In this document: piece by piece, positions 7,712-13,422 of the stretch
Position numbering within the stretch: the stretch's first letter is position 1
Layout of the letters: each line of letters starts with the position of its first letter
From: Candidatus Neomicrothrix sp. UBA4742
Lineage (GTDB): Bacteria > Actinomycetota > Acidimicrobiia > Acidimicrobiales > Acidimicrobilacustridaceae
Direction of reading: 5' to 3'
Assembly (NCBI GenBank): GCA_002403895.1
Contig: DHIQ01000061.1
Coordinates: 1-14,454, forward strand
Length of the DNA: 14,454 nt
Translations under genes and position numbers: made by a program
Notes under the pieces: generated by a model
What the model was told of the DNA's origin: nothing
What the model saw: the letters and a program-made list of their open reading frames with translations, nothing else
Database searches by the model: none

Positions 7712-9148
7712 TCAGAGCATCCCGTCGATCTCAGTGGCCCCCCTCGACGCGTCCGGATCCACCCCTGTCAGCAGCCGGTCGATCTTGTCCGCCGCCTCCG
7801 GCCGCCCGTAGTGGAACCCCTGGGCCAGATCGACCCCCAGCGTGGCCAGGACGGCGGCCTGTTCGGGGGTCTCGATGCCCTCGGCCACCGACACCATCCC
7901 CAGCTCGTGGGTCAGGTTGCTGACGTGGCGGATGATGGCCTGATCCTCCGCGCTCATGACCAGGTCATCCACGAACAACCGGTCGATGCGAAGGAGATCG
8001 AGCTTGAGATCGCGCAGCGCGCTGAGTGAGGAGGCACCGGTGCCGAAGTCGTCGAGGCCGAGCTTGACCCCGACCTGCTTGAGGTGGCGCAGCGCCGGCC
8101 AGGTCGACGCGCCGTTGTGGCGCAGTGCCTGCTCGGTGATGTCCAGGCACAGCTGCTCCGGTGACATCCCGGCACCGTCGAGGGCCGAGAGCACACCGGT
8201 GGCGAAATCGGGCATGGCCAGCTGGCGGGCGCTGATGTTGCAGGTCACGAACAGCGCCGGGGCGTCCGGGTGGGTGCGGGTCCACGTCATGGCCTGCTTG
8301 CACGTCTCGTCCAGCACCCACTGGCCCACCGGCACGATGAGGCCCGACTTCTCCAGCAGGGGCAGGAATTCGTGGGGAAAGAGCATCCCCGTGTTGGTGG
8401 CACCCGGCGCCACCCAGCGCAGCAGGGCCTCGACACCGAAGATGCCGCCCCCATCGGTGCGCACGATGGGCTGGTAGTGCAGCAGGAACTCCTTGTTCTC
8501 GAGCGCCGAGTGCATCCGGCTCTCGTCGATGCGCGTCGTATAGCGGCCCCGCCGCGACTCGTCGTGGATGACGAAGCCGCCGGCCCCCGCGTCACGGGCA
8601 TGCACGAGGGCCTGGTGGGCGTCGCGCACGAGATCGGCCGGCCCGCCGGCCGAGTCACTGCCAACGGCCAGGCCGACATGGCAGGCCACGGTGACCTTCA
8701 CGCTGCCCAGCTCGTAGGGGGCGGTGACCTGGTCGAGGATGGCGTGGGCGATGCGGGTCGGGCTGTCGGCCCCGTGGACCTGGCCGAGCACCACGGCGAA
8801 CTCGGCGCCGCCGTAGCGCAGGGGGAGCGCGCCGAACAGGTCAAGGCTGCTCAAGCGGGCAGCCACCTGACGCAGTACCTCGTCCCCAGCGTCGGGCCCG
8901 AGGCCATCGTTGACGTCACGCAGCGATTCAAGGTCGACGAAGGCCAGCACTGCCTGGGTGCTGGTCGGCCGTCCCGCCCGCTCGGCCCGCTGCAGCCAGT
9001 CGTGGAGCACCCCCCGCCCGGGCAGGCCGGTGATGGGATCGGTGCCCTCGGCGTAGCCCGGCGGCCGCGGCGTTTCGGGGGTCGCCTTTCCCTTGCGGCG
9101 TCCGAAGACCCCGACGCGATCCGTTCCCGTTGCTTCCTGCTCGCTCAT
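7712..9148 (-). CDS. GGDEF-EAL protein, c-di-GMP related, with altered catalytic residues
   Basis: The 478-aa cytosolic protein pairs a GGDEF domain (about 37-195) with an EAL domain (about 205-460), with no sensor domain or membrane helix. The cyclase signature is GGAEF (113-117) instead of GGDEF, the usual GH of the nucleotide-binding loop is GP (84-85), and no RxxD inhibitory site precedes it, so cyclase activity is unlikely. In the EAL domain the expected metal and catalytic positions are E240, N304, E339, D366-D367, E423 and Q443. The conserved lysine, however, is Arg387 (LLRIDRLFV). Phosphodiesterase activity may be reduced, or the protein may work as a c-di-GMP sensor. GGAGG lies four bases before the ATG at 9148. 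It is the second gene of a four-gene leftward operon. Confidence 0.92.
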   Translation of the reverse strand: MSEQEATGTDRVGVFGRRKGKATPETPRPPGYAEGTDPITGLPGRGVLHDWLQRAERAGRPTSTQAVLAFVDLESLRDVNDGLGPDAGDEVLRQVAARLSSLDLFGALPLRYGGAEFAVVLGQVHGADSPTRIAHAILDQVTAPYELGSVKVTVACHVGLAVGSDSAGGPADLVRDAHQALVHARDAGAGGFVIHDESRRGRYTTRIDESRMHSALENKEFLLHYQPIVRTDGGGIFGVEALLRWVAPGATNTGMLFPHEFLPLLEKSGLIVPVGQWVLDETCKQAMTWTRTHPDAPALFVTCNISARQLAMPDFATGVLSALDGAGMSPEQLCLDITEQALRHNGASTWPALRHLKQVGVKLGLDDFGTGASSLSALRDLKLDLLRIDRLFVDDLVMSAEDQAIIRHVSNLTHELGMVSVAEGIETPEQAAVLATLGVDLAQGFHYGRPEAADKIDRLLTGVDPDASRGATEIDGML

Positions 9149-9161
9149 GGCACCTCCCCCA

Positions 9162-9179
9162 AGCCCGGCTCAGCGGGCT
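9162..9179 (-). terminator. Intercistronic hairpin between operon genes one and two
   Basis: AGCCCG and CGGGCT are perfect 6-bp arms around a 6-nt loop. The hairpin starts five bases after the stop of the two-TM protein gene, just before the Shine-Dalgarno of the GGDEF-EAL gene. It has no T-tract, so partial attenuation or mRNA stabilisation is more likely than full termination. Confidence 0.3.
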
Positions 9180-9184
9180 GAAGG

Positions 9185-9916
9185 CTACTCGTAGGCGCTG
9201 AGACGGATCTGCACCTTGGCGAGCAGCTTCTGCAATTCGGTCTGCTCGCTGTTGGCCAGATGGAGCTCGGTCGCCTGGCTGGCCGCCATGATGTCGTCGG
9301 CCCCGGTGACGGCCTCGTTGACTGCGTTGCCGTGCATGTCCAGCTCGAAGCCGCCGAAGGTGATGCCTCCCATCGGCGCGGGAGCGATGGATTCGCGTTC
9401 TTCGATCCGCTCCACCTCGGCCACGGGATCCATGCGGTCGAAGCCGACCAGGTCGTCAAGGGGATTTGTCTCAGCCGGCGCCGTCCGCTTGGGCGGATCC
9501 CAGGTGACCGACTGCTCCCAGCTGGTGTCGTCCCAGTTGGTGGTCGGCTGCACCGTCGGTTCCACCGTTGGTTCATACGTCGGCTCGTCGAGTCGCTCGT
9601 AGGTCGATTCGACCGTCGGGGTTGGCGGGGCCAGATCGGCGGGGGTTGTCCAGGCGCCGAGGCCACCCTGGGGCGACCACGGGGCGAGGGGCTCAGCCGG
9701 GGTGATGTTCCCGACGTTGGCCTCGTCAGCCGCCGAGCGGGCATCGGCGAACGGGTCGGTCTGGTCCGGCCGGGTGACCCGGAGGAAGACCACACCGCCG
9801 ACGAGGCCGACGGAGATGACCACGACGCCCAACGTGGGGCTGGTCGAGAGGGCAAGGAACAGGCCGACGACAGCCAGTACCGCGACTCCGATGAGAACTT
9901 TGGACTCTCTATTCAC
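9185..9916 (-). CDS. Two-TM protein with Pro/Thr/Glu-rich cytosolic tail
   Basis: The 243-aa protein has two adjacent hydrophobic helices (about 7-23 and 29-46) in a short hairpin. A basic residue cluster after the second helix predicts both ends inside the cell. The tail is long and low in complexity, with a short degenerate repeat [15 protein letters not shown] at 111-125. It ends with a more ordered segment, [19 protein letters not shown] (181-199), and an amphipathic, probably coiled helix (about 203-240) rich in Glu, Gln and Leu. The GTG at 9916 is supported by GGAGG at 9926-9930. It heads the leftward operon and is followed after 36 bases by the GGDEF-EAL gene, so it might act as its membrane partner. 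I do not recognise the family, and the only functional clue is position. Confidence 0.82.
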   Translation of the reverse strand: MNRESKVLIGVAVLAVVGLFLALSTSPTLGVVVISVGLVGGVVFLRVTRPDQTDPFADARSAADEANVGNITPAEPLAPWSPQGGLGAWTTPADLAPPTPTVESTYERLDEPTYEPTVEPTVQPTTNWDDTSWEQSVTWDPPKRTAPAETNPLDDLVGFDRMDPVAEVERIEERESIAPAPMGGITFGGFELDMHGNAVNEAVTGADDIMAASQATELHLANSEQTELQKLLAKVQIRLSAYE

Positions 9917-9975
9917 GTTCGATGACCTCCGCCAGCGTCCCTTGGCGCGGACTGGGTGGATGGGTGCGGAACCTT

Positions 9976-9991
9976 GGGTGCCTGTGCACCC
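9976..9991. promoter_or_regulatory. 6-bp perfect inverted repeat upstream of the leftward operon
   Basis: GGGTGC and GCACCC flank CTGT, 60-75 bp upstream of the GTG at 9916. On the leftward transcript this could form a leader hairpin; on DNA it could be a short operator. No match to a known element is evident. Confidence 0.25.
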
Positions 9992-10060
9992 GCCTTCGTA
10001 TGTATCGGCACCAGTTCGCGGTTCGGTAGGGAAAAGGCTACTTCACCACGAGAAGAGCCC

Positions 10061-10078
10061 GTCGACCTCCTGGTCGAC
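10061..10078. promoter_or_regulatory. 18-bp palindrome with 4-nt spacer in the 9917-10136 regulatory region
   Basis: GTCGACC (10061-10067) and GGTCGAC (10072-10078) are perfect reverse complements around TCCT. It lies between the leftward operon and the rightward dehydrogenase-remnant/TetR pair. Seven-base arms with a short spacer fit a homodimer binding site, but I know no matching regulator. Confidence 0.35.
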
Positions 10079-10084
10079 TCGTGT

Positions 10085-10107
10085 CGTCAGCCGGTCGCCG
10101 TCAGCCG
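10085..10107. repeat. Two 9-bp direct repeats, 14-bp period
   Basis: CGTCAGCCG occurs at 10085-10093 and again at 10099-10107, separated by GTCGC. The pair sits between the 18-bp palindrome and the KstR-box-like site, in the promoter-proximal region of the rightward genes. It may be a tandem regulator site or a chance duplication. Confidence 0.35.
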
Positions 10108-10114
10108 AGGAAAC

Positions 10115-10128
10115 TAGAACGCGTTATC
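10115..10128 (+). promoter_or_regulatory. KstR-box-like operator
   Basis: TAGAACGCGTTATC fits the mycobacterial KstR consensus TnnAACnnGTTnnA at every specified position except the final A. Its core AACGCGTT is an 8-bp perfect palindrome. It ends eight bases before the GTG of the dehydrogenase remnant, and the next intact gene is a KstR-like TetR repressor. This is the arrangement expected for autoregulation of a lipid or steroid regulator. The match comes from remembered consensus, not from a search. Confidence 0.55.
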
Positions 10129-10136
10129 GTTTACCG

Positions 10137-10517
10137 GTGGACATCGACGACACGCCGGGAGAAGCCGCCTTCCGGTCCGAGGCCCGTGCCTGGCTCGAAG
10201 CCAACGCCGCGCCCAAGGGTGGGGCCGACGAGGCGGCCTTCGGCGTGAGCACCGGCGCGTTCATGGTGGCCCAGAAACGGTGGCGCTGCGCATCGGTCCC
10301 GAGCTTCGACGGTGATCACTGGATCGTGAACGGCCAGAAGGTGTGGACGTCCAACGCCGAGACCAGTCAGTGGGGGATCATGCTGACCCGCACCGATCCC
10401 TCGGCCCCCCGCCATGGCGGCATCACGCCGTCCATCGGCATCGCCGGAGGCACGAACCAGGTCCAGCGATCGATCATCGGTGAGCGCGTCCTCGGGCTGC
10501 CACGAGAGCCGAAGTAG
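10137..10517 (+). pseudogene. Internally deleted acyl-CoA dehydrogenase remnant, reading frame kept
   Basis: The 126-codon open frame is a collapsed FadE. Residues 1-33 match a typical FadE N-terminus, 36-45 ([10 protein letters not shown]) a piece of the alpha domain, 59-97 (from [14 protein letters not shown] to HGGIT) the beta domain, and 98-126 ([20 protein letters not shown] region) the extreme C-terminus. The intact dehydrogenase at 1795-2952 shows the equivalent pieces at residues 129-166 and 347-368, so about 180 residues are missing at the last junction alone. The FAD/substrate motif (FSEPGAGSD) is absent, so a normal enzyme is not expected. No stop codon or frame change interrupts the joined pieces. 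GTG at 10137 is the likely start. It precedes the TetR gene by 13 bases and follows a KstR-like site. Assembly error is an alternative explanation. Confidence 0.8.
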
Positions 10518-10530
10518 GATCCGGCGGATA

Positions 10531-11154
10531 ATGACCGAGACCTCTGAGGTGACTGCGACGGGAGAACCGACGCTGCGCGGGGATCAGCTCACCAAGAGCC
10601 AGGCCGCCCGCCGACAGAGGGTCATCGCCGCCGCGCTGGATCTCAGCTCGGCGGGTGGGTACGACGCGGTGCAGATGCGCGACGTGGCCGTCAAGGGCGA
10701 GGTCGCTCTGGGCACCATCTACCGATACTTCGCCTCCAAGGATCACCTCCTGGCCGCGGTGTTGGTCGACTGGATGATCGATCTCGAGCGGCGGGTCGGC
10801 CTGCGCCCACCCAAGGGGGACAAGACGGTCGACCGGGTGATCGACATCTTGCGGCGGGCGAGCCGGGCCATGGAGAAGGAACCTCAGCTGAGCGCGGCAG
10901 TGATCACGGCCCTGTCCTCCCCCGACCCGGCGGTGGCCGAGTGCCAGCGGGACATGACCGAGGTGATGTCCCGGATCCAGGCGCAGGCCTTCCCGTCCGA
11001 CTTCGACCCCGAGATCCAGGTTCGTATCATCCGGGTGCTGGGCTTCATCTGGTTCACGTCGTTGCTGGCTTGGGTCAACGACTGGGTGGGTGCCAGCGAC
11101 ACCGGTGAGGAACTGGCCTCGGCCGCCCATCTGCTGCTCGACCAGTACCCCTGA
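10531..11154 (+). CDS. TetR-family transcriptional regulator, KstR-like
   Basis: The 207-aa repressor has an N-terminal TetR DNA-binding domain: SQAARRQRVIAAALDLSS (23-40), then GGYDAVQMRDVAVKGEVALG (42-61) and TIYRYFASKDHLLAAVL (62-78), which carry the recognition helix. The combination GGY-AVQMR-VA and GT-YRYF-SK-HLL closely resembles KstR, the cholesterol/lipid-catabolism repressor of mycobacteria. The ligand domain also ends with a KstR-like pattern (FTSLLAWVNDW, then AHLLLDQ). The ATG at 10531 lies 13 bases after the remnant's stop, with AGGAT upstream, so the two are co-transcribed. The KstR-like site at 10115-10128 suggests autoregulation. In KstR-type regulators the ligand is an acyl- or steroid-CoA. 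Orthology to KstR itself is an inference. Confidence 0.88.
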   Translation: MTETSEVTATGEPTLRGDQLTKSQAARRQRVIAAALDLSSAGGYDAVQMRDVAVKGEVALGTIYRYFASKDHLLAAVLVDWMIDLERRVGLRPPKGDKTVDRVIDILRRASRAMEKEPQLSAAVITALSSPDPAVAECQRDMTEVMSRIQAQAFPSDFDPEIQVRIIRVLGFIWFTSLLAWVNDWVGASDTGEELASAAHLLLDQYP

Positions 11155-11259
11155 CCAGGCCAAGGACGCCCACACCGCCTTGGTGGCCGGGCTGCGGGCC
11201 CACCCCGAGGTGCGGGTCCTGCAGCACTGCCGCGCCGGGGTCCTACCGGGGGTGGGTGG

Positions 11260-11694
11260 TCACGGACACAACAAGCGGGTGGCGTCGGCGCCGAGAGTCG
11301 CCGCCGACGACGAGAGCGCGGGATTGGCGACCGCCCAGTCCTGGATGACCACATCCCGACCCTTCGCGGATGTGGCGTACTGCTCGCAGAGGTCGTAGCC
11401 GAACACCAGCATCTGGGCCGAGTTGGTGGCGGGCCCCACATCGGCCGAATGAAGGGCCATGAAATCGGCCTCGTTCTGGGTGATGGCCGAGGTGGACGCT
11501 GCGAGGGTCACCCACTCATTGGCGGTTCTCGCCCACTTCGTCCGCTGAACGTTCCCAATGGTCGTGGTGGTGCTGGCCGCCGGCGTGGTGATGGTCGTCG
11601 TCGTCGCCGTCCTGGCGCCGTCCGAGCAGCCCGTCACCACCACCATGACCGCCGCGATCAGCAGGACCCGGAATGCTGGGAGCGCAACATGCAT
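11260..11694 (-). CDS. Small lipoprotein with Thr-rich linker (DUF732-like?)
   Basis: The 144-aa product has a lipoprotein signal: a hydrophobic stretch FRVLLIAAVMVVV (8-20) and lipobox VVTGC with Cys23. A Thr-rich linker (about 29-46, TATTTTITTPAASTTTT) typical of actinobacterial surface lipoproteins follows. The globular part has Cys103 and the C-terminal Cys143 in the ending LLCP, which may form a disulphide. The pattern of a small domain with a mid-domain Cys and a terminal CP resembles DUF732 lipoproteins of mycobacteria, but I am not certain. The ATG at 11694 gives a normal signal peptide, although the ribosome site is weak. It converges with the TetR gene (105-bp gap) and is divergent from the cupin gene. 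Confidence 0.8.
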   Translation of the reverse strand: MHVALPAFRVLLIAAVMVVVTGCSDGARTATTTTITTPAASTTTTIGNVQRTKWARTANEWVTLAASTSAITQNEADFMALHSADVGPATNSAQMLVFGYDLCEQYATSAKGRDVVIQDWAVANPALSSSAATLGADATRLLCP

Positions 11695-11829
11695 CCGGCC
11701 AAGACTACGACGACGGCACGAGACCGCAAGAGGGCCGGTGGCGGATGGGCACCACCGGGACGGCGTCGATAAGCGCCAACTCCAGCGGAGGCGTAGCGTC
11801 GGGGCCCCATCGAATCCTGGGGAGCGAGC

Positions 11830-12372
11830 ATGGACGTGCGACGAGTGGTGACCGGCCACAATGCCGGGGGCAAGGCGGTCTTCGTCGGTGACGAGCAGGT
11901 GGCGCCCGTGACGTTGGCGCTGCTGCCCGGCAGTGAGTTCCATCAGTTGTGGGGCGCCGATTCCACCCGCACGTTCCCCGATGACGGGTCGAGACCCAAC
12001 GTCGGCACCTACTTCCCGTCGGTGGGTGGTTTCCGCTTCGGGTTCTTCACCATTCCGCCCGACGGGGGCGCGGGCGCACCGGCAGATCTCGATTTCGAGG
12101 CCGCCTTGGCGGAGTTCGAGCAGAAGCTCCCGGGCATGGCTGAGCATCTCGAACCCGCGGAGCCGGGCATGCACACCACCGCCACGATCGACTACGGCGT
12201 CGTGCTCTCGGGACAAGCCACGCTCGAGCTCGACGACGGGGCGAAGGTCGCGCTGAACGTCGGCGACACCTACATCCAGAACGGCACGCGCCATCGTTGG
12301 TCGAATACGGGCGACGCGCCTGCCGTCCTCGCCATAGCGCTCATCGGCGCCGACCATCAACACGGGGGCTGA
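11830..12372 (+). CDS. Cupin-domain protein
   Basis: The 180-aa protein carries a single cupin barrel in its C-terminal half. Motif 1 is MHTTATIDYGVVLSGQATLE (114-133) and motif 2 includes LNVGDTYIQNGTRHRWSN (142-159). His115 and His155 are the clearest metal-ligand candidates; the usual HxH pair of motif 1 is reduced to H-x-T. The N-terminal 110 residues form a family-specific extension, with FHQLWGAD and a Gly/Pro-rich stretch. GGGGAG lies five bases before the ATG at 11830, which makes the start firm. The family includes small-molecule oxygenases, isomerases and binding proteins, so the reaction cannot be named. It stands alone between a divergent lipoprotein gene and a convergent NUDIX gene. 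Confidence 0.88.
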   Translation: MDVRRVVTGHNAGGKAVFVGDEQVAPVTLALLPGSEFHQLWGADSTRTFPDDGSRPNVGTYFPSVGGFRFGFFTIPPDGGAGAPADLDFEAALAEFEQKLPGMAEHLEPAEPGMHTTATIDYGVVLSGQATLELDDGAKVALNVGDTYIQNGTRHRWSNTGDAPAVLAIALIGADHQHGG

Positions 12373-12464
12373 AAAAGCACCGCCTCTGCCTGCGGTACGT
12401 CCGTCCTCGGTAGGGCAGGGACGACGGAGACGTGCCGGAGCACGCCGGTGAGGGTCCCCGCCGG

Positions 12465-12977
12465 TCAGGTCGTCGGCGGGTTGTGGGTGATGTCGTGGGG
12501 CTCGTCGGGGATCACGCCGGCCACGAGGTCGGGGAGGAACTCGCGCAGGCGGTGGGGCAACACCGGCTCGGTGCTGGCCAGCAACTCGTCCAACGGCCAC
12601 CAGCGGTGACCGGTGAAGGCGGCGGCCTCGAGCATCTCGAGCCGAGCGGGGCGCACGTCGTGGGCCCCGTCGCACCAGGCGACGTGCACCCGTTCGTGTT
12701 GGTCGAAGTGCCAGCCGCCGAAGTCGAACACGGAGTGCTGCACCCATACGCAGGGGCCGATCTCGGCGGTGGTGATGCCGGTCTCCTCCCACAGCTCGCG
12801 CCGGGCGGCGTCCTCGCTGGTTTCGTGGGGATCGATGCCGCCGCCGGGGATCTCCCACCAGGGCGGCTTGGCCCGATCCGCCGGGTCAGCGGCAGACAGG
12901 AGCAGCACGTGGCGCTCCTGGTTGAGCAGGACGATGCGAGCGGCTTGGCGCCGCAAGGTGAAGCCGCTCACCGGCAT
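12465..12977 (-). CDS. NUDIX hydrolase
   Basis: The 170-aa protein has a perfect NUDIX box at residues 46-68, matching G-x5-E-x7-R-E-U-x-E-E-x-G-U, with E52, R60, E61, E64 and E65 as the metal-binding and catalytic residues. The box lies in the usual beta-alpha-beta context after KPPWWEIPGGG (37-47). NUDIX enzymes split nucleoside diphosphates linked to another group; the substrate here cannot be predicted. I chose the ATG at 12977 because it gives a normal N-terminus (MPVSGFTLRRQAARIVLL). The frame stays open upstream but looks non-coding. A weak ribosome site and a 40-bp gap after the small upstream gene suggest co-transcription with it. It converges on the cupin gene; the 92-bp gap has no clear terminator. 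Confidence 0.92.
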   Translation of the reverse strand: MPVSGFTLRRQAARIVLLNQERHVLLLSAADPADRAKPPWWEIPGGGIDPHETSEDAARRELWEETGITTAEIGPCVWVQHSVFDFGGWHFDQHERVHVAWCDGAHDVRPARLEMLEAAAFTGHRWWPLDELLASTEPVLPHRLREFLPDLVAGVIPDEPHDITHNPPTT

Positions 12978-13017
12978 CGCGCCGGTCGGGTAGGAGAGCC
13001 TCGCACGAGGCTGCAGC

Positions 13018-13212
13018 CTAGGAGGGGGAGAGGTGGTCGGACGGGTCGTCCCCGTCGGCCGGCGACCACGTGGCCACCAGGCCCTCGAAGCCGGGGGTGG
13101 GGCCACTCAGCCAGCGGGGCGAGTAGGCACAAACGAGATGGTTGGCGGGGGCACCGGTCGAAGCGGATGTCTTCGACGGTGCGGGAGTAGACGGGGGCTC
13201 GGCGTTGGCCAT
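13018..13212 (-). CDS. Hypothetical 64-aa protein
   Basis: The short open frame has ATG at 13212 with a good Shine-Dalgarno (GGAGAAGG, at 13220-13227 on the plus strand) about seven to eleven bases upstream, which is the main reason to call it real. The first 24 residues are rich in Ala, Pro, Ser and Thr. Then come CAYSPRWLSGPTPGFEGLV (28-46) with aromatic residues and one Cys, and an acidic Asp/Ser tail. There is no signal peptide or membrane helix. The gene lies between DUF2332 and NUDIX genes in the same direction, with a 210-bp leader that contains several short hairpins. I do not recognise the family and cannot exclude a non-coding frame. Confidence 0.5.
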   Translation of the reverse strand: MANAEPPSTPAPSKTSASTGAPANHLVCAYSPRWLSGPTPGFEGLVATWSPADGDDPSDHLSPS

Positions 13213-13296
13213 GGCGAAACCTTCTCCTCATTGAGCGGGTATCTGCCGGTTCGATTGGTCTGCCGCTCAGGGTAACGAGACGGCGAGACAGAATGG

Positions 13297-13313
13297 TAGG
13301 GAGTATCCGGCCT
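13297..13313 (-). other. Candidate hairpin in the leader of the 64-aa gene
   Basis: GTATC and GATAC pair around a 7-nt GC-rich loop in the 210-bp leader between DUF2332 and the 64-aa gene. Another possible stem (GCTTC/GAAGC) lies about 25 bases upstream on the leftward transcript. These stems do not fit any riboswitch consensus I know. Confidence 0.25.
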
Positions 13314-13374
13314 TGATACCGATCACCCCCCACGGTGCTTCACCCCTAAGAGCCCGGAAGCATCCGAGAGGTTA

Positions 13375-13398
13375 CGCGCCCTCTGAGCATCGGGCGCG
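13375..13398 (-). terminator. GC-rich hairpin after the DUF2332 gene
   Basis: CGCGCCC (13375-13381) and GGGCGCG (13392-13398) form a perfect 7-bp stem with a 10-nt loop, 24 bases after the DUF2332 stop on the leftward transcript. No T-run follows. In high-GC actinobacteria such hairpins can still end transcription. Alternatively it is the 5' part of the leader of the next gene. Confidence 0.4.
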
Positions 13399-13422
13399 GA
13401 TCCGCCTGCTTGAAGCGATTCC

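Noticed and set aside
11155..11259. Possible plus-strand gene fragment after the TetR gene (AHTALVAGLRAHPEVRVLQ)
   Set aside because: The translation looks protein-like, and it could be debris of a lost gene. It has no start of its own, is about 35 codons long and matches no family I can name.
12373..12464. Terminator hairpin between the convergent cupin and NUDIX genes
   Set aside because: Imperfect pairing of GTCCGTCC with GGGACGAC is suggestive, but mismatches and the lack of a T-tract make it unconvincing.
11695..12858. Long minus-strand frame continuing upstream of the lipoprotein
   Set aside because: It is antisense to the cupin gene and out of frame with the NUDIX gene. The Arg/Pro-rich translation has no family features; only the last 144 codons are a real gene.
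13213..13422. c-di-AMP (ydaO-type) riboswitch
   Set aside because: A GGGGTGAAGC segment resembles one conserved patch, but the other required segments (for example CCGAACCCGUCAGCUAAC) are missing.
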